From Adiantum capillus-veneris (Eukaryota; Streptophyta; Polypodiopsida; Polypodiales; Pteridaceae), in assembly GCA_014529385.2 (NCBI GenBank), contig CM043971.1, forward strand, positions 61,414,209-61,478,208: a stretch of DNA of 64,000 bases, given 5' to 3'. The stretch's first letter is position 1; each line of letters starts with the position of its first letter. The position numbers and the translations under genes were made by a program. The notes under the pieces were generated by a model. That model saw only the letters and a list, made by a program, of their open reading frames with translations. It did no database searches and was not told the origin of the DNA. Of the stretch, positions 31,515 to 41,757 are shown piece after piece.

Positions 31515-31858
31515 ACAAGACAATCATGGAACGAGCACGAAGCATGCGGCTACATGCATGCCTGGAGCTTTGGGCGGAAGCTGTAAGTACGTTTGTGTAC
31601 TTAATCAATCGGTCACCCTCAACGGCATTGGATGGGGGAGTTCCAGAAGAGGCATGGACAGGTAAACCGGTGAATTATGCATTTCTCAAAGTGTTTGGGT
31701 GTGAGGCTTTCATGCACATAGATAGATGCCTAAGATCAAAGTTAGATGCAAAGTCCAAAAAGTGTTTCTTCATTGGCTATGGAGAAGGAGACTTTGGGTA
31801 TTGCCTATGGCATCCTGAAGATGGTAAAATCTTAAGGAGTAGGGATGTAATTTTTTAA
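31511..31858 (+). pseudogene. pol: Copia integrase C-terminal part, shifted frame
   Basis: Resumes in another frame at MNKTIMERARSMRLHA, through AEAVSTFVYLINRSPS, LKVFGCEAFMHI and the GYGEGDFGYCLW stretch, to RSRDVIF and a stop. An extra T in a run of six (around 31850-31855) throws the frame again. The catalytic Glu is gone, so this integrase could not work. Confidence 0.88.
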
Positions 31859-32473
31859 CGAACAAAATATGTACAAAGATTACTTGGAAAGAAAACAAAC
31901 AAAAGAAACAGGTGATGGGAGTACATGGAGCTTGAGGACGGTGAAGACTCAAGGACTGCAAACGGTGACAATGTGCAACAACGTCAACCAAATGAGGAGC
32001 CTCAACCTATTCCCCGAAGATCTACAAGAGCAATTAGACCTCTAGAAAGGTTTTTTCCTTCCTTCAACCATCTCTTGATCTCAGATTCTGAAGAGCCGGA
32101 ATCATATGAAGAAGCTATGCAACATGAATCCAAAGAAGAATGGACGAAGAGCATGCAAGTGGAGATGGACTCACTACATCGCAACCAAACATGGGAGTTG
32201 GTTGAGTTGCCTAAAGGTAAGCGGGAACTTCAAAACAAATGGGTGTACAAGCTAAAGGAAGAAGAAGGTGGGAAGAAAAGGTACAAGTCTAGGCTTGTGG
32301 TAAAAGGTTTTTCTCAAAAGAAAGGTATTGACTTCAATGAAATATTTTCTCCTGTTGTAAAAATGAACTCAATTAGGCTTGTCTTAAGCCTTGTGGATAC
32401 TCATGATCTAAATCTCGAGCAAATGGATGTAAATACTGCATTCCCTCACGGTGACTTAGAGGAGGAAATCTAA
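31859..32473 (+). pseudogene. pol: Copia reverse transcriptase, N-terminal part
   Basis: The linker (RRSTRAIRPLERF, SDSEEPESYEEAMQ) leads into RT: KEEWTKSMQVEMDSLHRN, NKWVYKLKEE, RLVVKGFSQKKGIDF and MDVNTAFPHGDLEEEI. It stops at TAA 32471-32473, where this family normally has tyrosine before MLQPKG. The reading continues in frame afterwards. Confidence 0.9.
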
Positions 32474-33646
32474 ATGCTTCAACCAAAGGGGTATGAAGTA
32501 AAAGGTAAGGAGAAAATGGTTTGTAGATTAAAGAAGAGCTTGTATGGTTTAAAGCAAGCATAAAGACAATGGTACTTGAAGTTTGATCGATGGATGTTGG
32601 ATCATGGATTCACAAGATGCAATTCGGATCACTGCGTCTACATGGAGAATTTGGGAGATGGGAAATTCATCATCCTAATGTTGTATGTTGATGACATGTT
32701 GATTGCAAGTGCTAACATGCAGGACATCAAAGACCTAAAAGAGGAGCTGTCCAAATCTTTTTCAATGAAAGATTTAGGTGCTGCAAAGAGGATACTTGGT
32801 ATGAAAATATCAAGGGACACAACGAAGAAGACAATAAAGCTATCTCAAGAAGATTACATCAAGAAGGTACTAGAAAGGTTTACAATGCAAAATGCAAAAC
32901 CAGTTTCTACACCTTTGGCTGGTCATTTTAAACTAACGAAGGATATGTGTCCAAAGACACAAGAGGAGATAGCCTATATGTCTAAAGTTCCATATGCTGC
33001 AGCGGTAGGTTCTCTAATGTATGCTATGGTCTGGACAAGGCCAGACATTGCACATGCAGTGGGAGTTGTGAGTAGGTTCATGGACAACCCAGGTAAAGAG
33101 CATTGGCAAGCTGTAAAGTGGATACTTAAGTATCTAAAAGGGACAACAACAAATGCTTTGTATTTTGGAGGAACTGATATTTTTCTAGAAGGGTATGCTG
33201 ATGCAGATATGGCAGGTGACAAAGATACTCGAAGGAGCACTACTGGCTATGTGTTCACGGTTGGAGGCACAGCAGTAAGCTGGGCTTCAAAGCTGCAGAA
33301 AGTGGTTTCACTTTCTACCACGGAAGCAGAGTATGTAGCAATGACGGAGGCAAGCAAAGAAATTGTGTGGCTTCATAGATTCTTAGAAGAGCTTGGATTC
33401 AAACAAGACAATTGTGTCTTGTACAGTGATAGCCAAAGCGCTATCCATCTTGCGAAGAACTCAGCCTTTCATTCAAGGACAAAGCACATTGAGGTGAGAT
33501 ATCACTTCATACGCACTCTTTTGGAAGAGGGACAACTAAAGCTAGGAAAGGTGCATACAAGTGAAAATCCTGCAGACATGTTTACAAAGGTGGTCAACAA
33601 GGAGAAGTTGAGCTTTTGCTCATCTTCAATCGGCATTCAAGGATAA
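32474..33646 (+). pseudogene. pol: Copia reverse transcriptase C-terminal part and RNase H
   Basis: After MLQPKGYEV and SLYGLKQA a second nonsense codon (TAA 32561-32563) precedes RQWYLKFDRW. From there 356 codons are open: YVDDMLIAS catalytic motif, MKDLGAAKRILGMKI, PYAAAVGSLMYAMV, RPDIAHAVGVVSRF, then RNase H with GYADADMAGD, STTEAEYVAM, YSDSQSAIHLAK and ENPADMFTKV. It ends at 33646, about 50 bp before the PPT. The RT/RNase H chemistry residues look intact. Confidence 0.93.
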
Positions 33647-33696
33647 GAAGCCAGAATGGAAAGCAGTCACACGTTTGGTTTGGAGATCAGTCTCCA

Positions 33697-33706
33697 AGTG
33701 GGAGAT
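33697..33706 (+). other. Copia polypurine tract
   Basis: AAGTGGGAGA directly before the 3' LTR TGTTAAG. Confidence 0.85.
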
Positions 33707-34406
33707 TGTTAAGTATGGAGCTTGATTTACCCTTGTAATTTTCTGTGGTAAAAGCACACATTTGTAAGGCCCCCATTATGAGGAGAAGCCACCGTGCGTG
33801 AAGGAAAATCACTCACCGCAAACCAAAATTTTCACGGACAAGAATCAGGTGCAACTTTAAAGGCCTCGGGGGCGGAGGCCCCCGAGACTTTTTTTTCTCC
33901 GGAATATTCTTTTTCGCCGAAATATTATGGCCGGACGGCGGTCGGAATGTGGTCGAAAAACAACCGGTCGGTTGGCCGGTGGACGGTAGTCAATGGCCGA
34001 TGGCCGGTGGTCGGAAGTCAATGGCCGGTGGCCGGTGGTCGGAAGTCAATGGCCGGTGGCCGGTGGCCGAATTAAAAAGCGGACTTGTCTTCTCAAGGGC
34101 GGCCACACATAGGCGGATTGGAGGGTCCGATTTGGACTTATTCGCACAAAGGCGGCTACACATGGCTGTCTCTCATAAGAGAGGGCAACCCTTTTGGCCT
34201 ATAAAAGGAGGCCATTTCTACACACATTTCATAGTGTGAAGTTGATGCAACAAGGTGAGTGTGAGGTGGTGAGAGTGAAGCAAGGCGGGAGCTCCATTAA
34301 GGGTATAATCCCTTTGTAAACTACTTCTTGTTTTGAAGTACTAAATCCATTGAGTGGCTGCTTTCCTGTGGATGTAGCCCACATTGGGTGAACCACGTAT
34401 GTCATG

Positions 34407-34441
<35 letters not shown>

Positions 34442-34525
34442 CTATAATCTCGTGTATATAAATCTCTCTCTCTCCATTAAGTAATCTACTCAATCATCTA
34501 TTTAGCTACGTCTTATTTCCTAACA
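33707..34525 (+). repeat. Copia 3' LTR
   Basis: Matches the 5' LTR. The minisatellite (about 33961-34072) has cleaner 28-bp units (GGCCGGTGGCCGGTGGTCGG core) than in the 5' LTR. Hairpin at 33865-33886, TATAAAA at 34200-34206, CT run at 34411-34438. Confidence 0.95.
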
Positions 34526-34892
34526 AGCAGAACTCATGATGCTTTCTCTCATGTTTGCGGTGAGAAAGTTTAGATCCTACCTGCTAGCAAAACCTTTTGT
34601 AATTCTCACTGCAGAAAATTTGTTCCCTTGGGTGTCATCTCAAATGAATCTTAGCACTAGGATCTCAAAGTGGATTATGGAATTGCAAGAGTTCCAATAC
34701 TCTTTCAAGGTAGAAGATAGTGTGCGTGCACAATTGGTAGGGATTCTCACTTATAGGGTACATGAGAAGGAAATTAAGGTGCCTCAAGTAAATACCCTAC
34801 CATTGCCACCACCTAAAAGTATTCCTAATGCTTTTACCTTGTTCTTTGATGGAGCTTTTCGACGAGTCACAGGAAAAGCGGGGGAGGGCTAG
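34526..34892 (+). pseudogene. pol: Element B gypsy RNase H end and start of second RNase H
   Basis: Resumes exactly where copia cut it: AELMMLSLMFAVRKFRSYLL, LTAENLFPWVSS, then a linker and the second RNase H start FTLFFDGAFRR. A 1-bp deletion in a G run (GCGGGGGAGGG, compared with GCAGGGGGAGGG in A) near 34880 shifts the frame into TAG at 34890-34892. Confidence 0.9.
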
Positions 34893-36709
34893 TATTGCTC
34901 AACCCAAGTGGAGAGGTGGTCATGAAAGAAAAGGTCAATCTACCAGGTTCAATTAGCAACAATGAAGCAGAATATGACACACTACTTCATGGTTTGAAGA
35001 TGTGCATTGGCCAAGGGATAAAACGTCTCATGGTAAAGGGAGATGCACTTCTCATTGTTAAACAGATTTTAGGCATTTGGTCATACAAGAATGAAAGCTT
35101 AAGGACAAAAGTTCATGCCATTTGTAGGATGTTTAATCAGTTTGAAGAAGTGCAACTATATCATATTCCGAGGAAACAAAATGAAGATGCCGATTTACTT
35201 GCACAACAAGCAGTTACATGTGTTGAGAGAGAAGTGCAGGTCATCATGGTGGCAGCAGCTGTCAAGCAACCCAGATACAAGGGATTGGAGTCATTGGCTC
35301 CCATTATTGGCTACATTTTGGAGGGTGAGTTTTCACAAGACTTCACGAAGGCTCAGAAGAGGAGACTCATGAAGAAGGCAAGTTTCTATCTCTTCCTAGA
35401 AGGCTCCCTCTATCAAAGAGGGAAGGATCAAGTGTGCAGAAGAGTACCAACTATCGAGGAAATTCCAGCCATTCTAAAAGGTTTGCATGAAGAGGCATGT
35501 GGTGGTCATTTTGCCCAAGAATCAACTGTGAAGAAGATTTTGCTTGCGGGGTATGTTTGGCCAAGCTTGCATGTGGATGTTCAGCATTGGTGTAAAAGCT
35601 GTCACAATTGTCAGATAAATGAAAATAAAAGGTTGGTGCATGGCCCGAGGCAAATAGTGTTTGCAAATGGACCCTTTGAAAAGTGGGGCATTGATGCTAT
35701 GGGTTCTCTGCCTAAGACAAAAAATGGTAAACTCTACATTCTAGTGGCTGTAGACTATATGACTAGGTGGGTGGAAGCTCAAAGTGTGGCAAGAGTGAAT
35801 GAGAGGACAGTTAGCAAGTTTGTGTACAATCACATTTGTTGCAGATTTGGCACACCTTTGAAGATTGTTTCTGATAATGGTCCACGTTTTAGGAAGGGCT
35901 TGCTCACAGAAGTTTGTGAAGAGCTTCACATTCTACATCGTCATAGCACACCATACTACCCACAGTCAAATGGTTTGGTGGAGAAGGCTAATGGTTTCAT
36001 TGCAGGAATCATTAGAAAGATGGTGCAAAACAAGACAAAATTGTGGGATGACTTCTTGGATGGTGCCTTGTGGGCATATCGAACCACATATAGGGAAGCC
36101 ACGGAGTTCACACCATTTCACTTGGTCTATGGTCAAGAGGCTTTGCAGCCTATCGAGCTCAACATTCCAACAATGCGACTTCATGGCAAAGGAGCACAAG
36201 ATGATCAAGAGGTATGCATGGATCGACTTCTTACGTTAGTGGAGCTTGAGTGGAAAAGAGAAGCAGCATATGAGTGCTACAAGAGGAAAGCCACACAAGT
36301 GAAAGAAACGCACGACAAGAAACTGAAGGACAAAGGCATCAAGGAAGGAGAGCTTGTGCTAAGGTATGACAATCGACTTGACCATCGTTTTGATGCCAAG
36401 TTTGAAACTAGATGGCAAGGTCCATACATAGTCAAGAAGGCTTTCAATTCTAGTTACTATCAGCTTATGGACTTGAATGGTAAAGAGCACTCCAGGAAGG
36501 TAAACGGGTATCGCTTGAAGCCCTATTTGAGTCGCCTTCTACCAAAGGATCTACCAAAGATCTGTCCAAAGGCCGCTGTCTCATGTAAGTATTATTACAT
36601 AAAGCATGAGTGTAACTCCAGTCAAAATTCCGAGGGGCCAAACAATGAAGATCTTGTCAAGGACTCTGAAGCACTCTCTTTGGAAAAGATGCTCTATGAT
36701 GGTACATGA
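34893..36709 (+). pseudogene. pol: Element B second RNase H and integrase
   Basis: 604 open codons: the rest of the acquired RNase H (NNEAEYDTLLHGLK, MVKGDALLIVKQ, RKQNEDADLLAQQ), integrase finger (HEEACGGHF, WCKSCHNCQ) and core (WGIDAM, VDYMTRWVE, SDNGPRF, NGLVEKANG), and a C-terminal domain with RWQGPYIVKKAF. No chromodomain. It ends 15 bp before the PPT. All D, D, E residues of the integrase are present. The start is only where the shifted frame becomes open; there is no genuine initiator. Confidence 0.93.
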
Positions 36710-36724
36710 ATATACCATCATCCT

Positions 36725-36737
36725 AGGGGAGGGCTAA
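36725..36737 (+). other. Polypurine tract of element B
   Basis: AGGGGAGGGCTAA abutting the 3' LTR TGATAGCC. Confidence 0.85.
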
Positions 36738-38852
36738 TGATAGCCGTTTTTCGGCTCTCCGTAATTGCCATAGTGAGTTATCCCACCCTATCAAAATCAC
36801 CTAAACGCTATGGCTATCCCTACCATTTCACTGTACATAGGCGTATGTGAGTTAGGGGGCTTTTCCCATATCTTCTTAAAAACCCTCAGCTAGCTAGTCA
36901 CTGGGCTAGTTGAGCCAAAATAAAAAATATATTAAAAAAAAAAGTATATTATGGCCTCTTTGTGTGTAAATATTTCATTGTATATATGGCCTAAATATAG
37001 GGATTTTTTATAATTATTCTGGTATTTTATTTAAATATTTCTACTTAGGTGTGTGTTTTATTAAACCTATGTACATCTTCTTTCATCCTCTTACACCATA
37101 ATTATATTTTTTGCCAATATGTACATACTCTGACCTCATATTTTTCCTTTATACAAATCACTCCCACATTTTCACCCTCACCCTCGTGAAAACAAAAAAT
37201 TGATTTCTACTCATTGGTTACGTTTATTATATTATTTACTTGCATACCTTTTCCTCTTTCACCCAAAATAATTCAAGGAGTGACCATATCATATGATTCC
37301 AATATCTTTCCATATCTATAACTCCTCCATATTTTTATTATTATTTTTACTCATTATTTTAACACCATGTGCTCATTGAGCTAAAGTCCATGACTAGTCC
37401 ATACACTAGTCCTACCATGTATATATTTCTTTATTCACCAATAATCCTCCTCCATGCATGGGTCAAGGGAAACTTGGATGCTTTCTATTATAATATGACA
37501 AAGGAGGGGCTCACTCTTGGATACATTGTACAAATTCAACAAAGGAGGGGGCCACTAAAAGACTTTTGCAGGCATAAAAACAGGCATTTTGGTGAGAATT
37601 TTGGCACCTATCTCCACTCCGAATTTGGAGCAGTGGTCAAAAGAGACAATGTAGCCCACGCTGTGAATAATCACCTCAAATTCTTTCATGATTTTTGGAG
37701 CTACCATCGGTGAGCTATGAGTTTTTGAGTGGACCCCAGTCTGCCCACTTTTCTCACAAGTAGCCCTTAGTCTTCTCTCACCCTTCCACACACCTACTCA
37801 CTCTTACACATCCCTCCCTCTCCTTCCCTCACTCAAACCTGCAATTTCCATGGCTTCTCCCACCCTCTTCACCATTACCCTTCTCTCTCATCCCTATAGT
37901 TCTTTTATGAACCTCTACATACATACACCCTCTCCATGTCTCTCTCTATTGCTTCTATGTTACAATTTCATTTACCTCTCCTAAAAATATCTAAAATTCA
38001 GCATCTTAACCATGATAACTTCAGCAAATTGAGGATTTTTCATCAACAAATCCTCTTTTCATCGTTCTAGTGATTATTACCACTAACAACTAACTTCTCT
38101 TGTAAAAATGCACCCACACTATCAACATGTGGAGTAGGCAACCGCACAAGTAAACCAAATTCACTCACTCCCATGGAAGTTTCTCTCCTTTCACCACATC
38201 AATAATTCTCTTACTTGAGCCCACATCCATGTGACTCAAGAGAAAAGAGAGACCCCATTCTCATTTGAAATTCATAAAAATTCATAATCCTTGATCTTTC
38301 CTAATAAAATTGATTAGGCTTAATCCTAATCAAGGCTTCTAAAACCTATAAATAGAACCCATTCCTCCTTGTAAAAGACATCACTATACCATTGCACACT
38401 AGATTGAGCGTACCACACGCCAGTTCTATCTTGGTTGTAAAGAGAGAGTAAGCTTTCTATACACCATCACCTTGGTGCATAGAAAAGCTTGAGCTAGTTT
38501 GAGTGAGTGCCAGTAGAAGATATTCTTTCTACCATTGTTGTATCTACCCCAACATCAATGAATTGGTAGTTTTGGGTGCAATTCATGTCCAAAGGCTCAC
38601 GCTTCTCCTTCAATTTGGCTTGGCAAACTCATTCAGCTTCATAAGGTGACTTGTTTCATTGAAGGTTGTTGTTTTGTTGCATGTGATTCATTGGCTATTG
38701 TTTGGCTACCATTGTAAGAGGGTGGATGGTGAGAGGGATCCCATAACCCTAAGACAACGTGCTAGTGATGCTATAACCAAATCTTGTCACTTGATTCCGC
38801 AAGCTCTAAGTTCCTTTTTGTGCAAAATATAAAGTTGAAGCTAAGTTGTACA

Positions 38853-38916
<64 letters not shown>

Positions 38917-39175
38917 TTTTAGTGTGTGAGAGTGTTCCATTGGTGTTAGGGTTAGTGTAAATTCCTTGCTTGTTTGTGGGTTGCTCTAACGATTCTCCTC
39001 TTTTGCGTCCTAGTTTGCTCTTAAACTAGGTGGTTCCCCTTGTGTAGTTGGGATTTGGCTGCGGGTTTGTTGTTTTGGTTTGTGTTGTGTTGTGCCCTAG
39101 CCCTATTGAGCAGCACGGGAGCCTTGAAGGGTGTCTAGAGGTTTCTCTTCTTGTTGCCCGCCCAGAACCGCCTCA
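36738..39175 (+). repeat. Element B 3' LTR, with a 194-bp deletion
   Basis: TGATAGCC…CCGCCTCA. Compared with the 5' LTR it lacks the segment equivalent to about 23523-23716 (junction near 38064, one or two bases of homology). The lost part includes the GGCGGCGGCG and GAAGAAGAAG words. The TATA box remains downstream. A (CT)n run lies at 38857-38913. It keeps the 114-codon U3 ORF (37369-37713). Confidence 0.93.
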
Positions 39176-39540
39176 ACACGTATGATATCTACTGATGAAT
39201 TTTTGGACAAAATTCATCCACAAGCATCCCTAAGTCTCTAGCACTGGCTTTTAAGCACTCTTGCTAATTTTCATGCAAAGATGTGCTCAAAATCACAAGT
39301 TTTTCTATTTTCCGTTTCACACTCTCCGTCTTTTGTCTTTTGGGTGTCAAAAGTTGTTCAAAACTTTAGTTTCAACGTATACTTAGGGTAAAACCCCCCT
39401 TCTAAACACGCTAGTATAGTCAAAGTTTTGAAATTTGGTCTCCACATGGCCCTTGAGACTTTATACGCGTATAAAGTCCCAATTTACAAAATTTTAGTTT
39501 TTGTACACAGAACTCTTGCACATGCCCTCTTATATACTCA
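39176..39540. repeat. Continuation of the 695-bp palindromic repeat
   Basis: Begins with the right half of a palindrome (ACACGTATGATATC) whose left half ends at 22203. A full palindrome follows at 39455-39479. After this the motif is lost. Confidence 0.7.
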
Positions 39541-39999
39541 ATACCAATCAGTCATGCAAAAATGTTAACAGAACTCTTTTTATTGCATTCTTTCCTCAAA
39601 ATCATACTTTTAAGAGATCATGAATGCAAACAATAAAATTGTTGAGACCATTCTACACATACAACACTTTGGAAGGCCAACTAAAACACACTCTAGAGTC
39701 TCACTGCTCTCAACTACACCACCTAGCCCACATACACACAAACGAAAGGAAACCCATCAAATCATGCCAAAATTGTATGAAACTTAAGAAACACCATCCT
39801 CTCACTAGGATACACCTGTCCCAAAGCCTCTACACTTAAAACCCTAGCTCTAAACCCATCTATGAAAAACGTGTATAAACATAGAGCCGAATTGTGAAAG
39901 TGCCCAAAATTGAAATCTATGGGTACCTATGTGTAGCCTATGTCACCACAATTCTAATGACTACTTGCAGGAAGAAAGCAGACATCGTTTGATATACTT
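39541..39999. other. Unassigned sequence
   Basis: No gene supported; a 71-codon frame at 39624 has no recognisable features. Confidence 0.4.
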
Positions 40000-40468
40000 A
40001 CTGCCATGAATAGCTCGTATATACATGAGCGTATATGCTCTGTTCCGCGAGGAATGCTTGGCGTTGTCGCGTAGCTCTTACCAAGGCTAGGGCGATGGTC
40101 AAGTCGGCTCTACAATGTGATGAACGAGAAGGGAGTAGCGCTAGGATGAAGCTCACACTCACTCTCTTCCTCTCTCTCACACAATCAACGGTAGCTTAAA
40201 ACTTATGATTACGATAAAAGTTGTTTTTACAAAATGACCTAGGTACCTTATATACTAAGGCTACCTTAGGTTAACCAAAAATAGAGTTTGAGGGGTCAAC
40301 TGGCTTGGTCTTTACATTCTAGAAGTGCTATTGCACCCCGGATTTTGCAACTAGACTACCTAGTTACTAAAACTGATATTTCTAACCATAATTTGTAGCA
40401 TTTCATAACTCTCAAAAAATAAGGCTTTGTTGAGTTATGTTGTGTTGTTGACCTAGCCATCAACACAC
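40000..40468 (-). repeat. Possible retrotransposon LTR or promoter region
   Basis: On the minus strand a block starting TGTTGATGGCTAGGTC (40468) is followed by a TATATAA-like box (around 40246) and a CT-rich leader with a short ORF. The layout resembles an LTR, but no partner LTR, PBS or PPT was found. Confidence 0.25.
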
Positions 40469-40984
40469 TTCAGATAGATATGAAAATCGTCAAGGATTGC
40501 AATTAATCCTCATGTTCCAATGAGAATCAACTGCAAGATTTGATCAATGTGTGTCAAAGCTTTAAGCTTGCACTTTAGATAAATCGATATAGTGAAGCGA
40601 GATGATGAGTTTTGTTTGTATTGTTTTAGATAAATAAGTGATTAAGATTATCTATTATGGTGATGTGTGAAAGCCAAAAGCTTGCACTTTAGATGAATTA
40701 ATATAGTGGAATGTGATTGAAATGTTTCGTTTGAAGTGATGAAGTTATTTAGTGCATCAAAATATAATTTGATTGACATGAGTTTATTGAAATATGCAAA
40801 TACTATTATTGTTTATTGTTAATTGATAATGTAGCACGAGACTATAATTGATAATGTGGATAGATTTTGATCACTATATTGATCGATAAAGAATTTCTCG
40901 TGTAGTTCATTGATTTGAATTAATTTTGACCTCGAAATTAACAAGTGGATTTTTTGATATAGCAGTATACATTTATATGTCACC
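40469..40984. other. Unassigned AT-rich sequence
   Basis: No coding signal. A few short internal duplications are visible, for example AGCTTGCACTTTAGAT at about 40563 and 40679. Confidence 0.4.
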
Positions 40985-41239
40985 ATGGTGAACGGACATG
41001 AGTGGAGTTACGTCTGGGAGCTGCATACAAGAAAGAATATATCTTGATTGAAATGCAAGACCTATGGCCATGTGTTCAGGGGCAATGCGACCAGGATCAA
41101 AGAGCATTTGTTTAAAGTCCCTGGTAGTGTGTCCGAGTGTACGGCTCTGCTAGGAGATATTCATGCTAGATTGCCAAAGTACGCTCACATTGTAGAGCAA
41201 ATTCTTGCAGCTAAAAAGAAAAGTGCTAATGCCAATCAA
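40985..41239 (+). pseudogene. hAT-type BED zinc-finger fragment
   Basis: The frame reads HEWSYVWELHTRKN, a stop, then LKCKTYGHVFRGNATRIKEHL, GSVSECTALLGDI and VEQILAAKKK. This is the N-terminal BED-finger pattern (W, C-x2-C, H, C) of plant hAT-like transposase relatives. The second Cys of the first pair reads Tyr and an in-frame stop precedes the finger. It ends abruptly at 41239, where an LTR starts, so the rest was displaced or lost. Confidence 0.6.
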
Positions 41240-41281
41240 TGTCATGAATGCTTGAGAGTCAGTCGCTGTCTACATCATCGC

Positions 41282-41575
41282 CTATGTCATTGCCTACATC
41301 ATCTCTAGAAGGCTCTAGAAGAATCTAGAAGGATTTATAAGATTCTAGAAGATTCTAAAAGTATCAAGGAGATTCTAGAAGTTTCTAGAAGCATGGAGAA
41401 GATTCCGAAAGAATCTAGAAGTTTTTGGAAAGCTCTAGAAAGTTGAAGAAGGATCTAGAAGGTTCTAGAAGGACTAGAAGGATCGAGAAGTTTCTAGAAG
41501 CTTGGAGAAGATTTCGGAAGAATCTAGAAGTTTCTAGAAAGCTCTAGAAATTGATACAATCTTGATGGATCTAAT
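41282..41575 (+). promoter_or_regulatory. Array of heat-shock-element-like motifs
   Basis: Perfect alternating pentamers (TTCnnGAAnnTTC or GAAnnTTCnnGAA) occur at 41343-41355, 41373-41390 (four units), 41458-41470, 41487-41499 and 41527-41539, with many near matches between. This is the binding pattern of heat-shock factors. The array ends about 175 bp upstream of TATAAATA (41750-41757). Whether it functions is inference; it could also be a neutral minisatellite. Confidence 0.65.
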
Positions 41576-41749
41576 ACAATGTTTGGGCTAACAAAAATAA
41601 ACAATCTGGGTAGAAAAATAGAAAGGAAGTAAAGTGAAAAAGTAAAATCATCATCATCATCATCAGTGTTTGAGGATGCTTGGCATCGGATGTTCTCCAA
41701 GAGCAATGTATTGCATTGGTAAGTAAAGAGATTTGTCAATGTACACCTC

Positions 41750-41757
41750 TATAAATA
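41750..41757 (+). promoter_or_regulatory. TATA box downstream of the HSE array
   Basis: TATAAATA in CTCTATAAATAGTC; the position fits a U3 promoter of the LTR. Confidence 0.5.

Larger units (their letters stand above)
28895..34525 (+). mobile_element. Nested Ty1/copia LTR retrotransposon, Tork/Tnt1-like
   Basis: A 5.6-kb element with LTRs 28895-29707 and 33707-34525 (TGTTA…TAACA), flanked by a perfect AGCAG target duplication (28890-28894, 34526-34530). Order: PBS, gag, zinc knuckle, protease, integrase, RT, RNase H, PPT. The gene order with integrase before RT is copia. Residue patterns (VDSGASFHATP, YVDDMLIAS, STTEAEYVA, ENPADMFTK) place it near Tnt1/Tork. Several stops, a frameshift and an integrase deletion make it non-autonomous. 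It is the youngest insertion visible in element B. Confidence 0.96.
22204..39175 (+). mobile_element. Element B: second Tat-type Ty3/gypsy copy, with nested copia
   Basis: Plus-strand copy of the same family as element A: 5' LTR 22204-24809, PBS, two leader ORFs, gag-pol pieces, PPT, 3' LTR 36738-39175. It is 17 kb long because a copia element (28895-34525) landed in pol. It also has nonsense codons at 26138 and 27509, a 371-bp tandem duplication in RT, and a 1-bp deletion in the second RNase H. Its flanks (…CATCATACCC and ACACGTATGAT…) are the halves of one palindrome of the 695-bp repeat. Confidence 0.93.
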
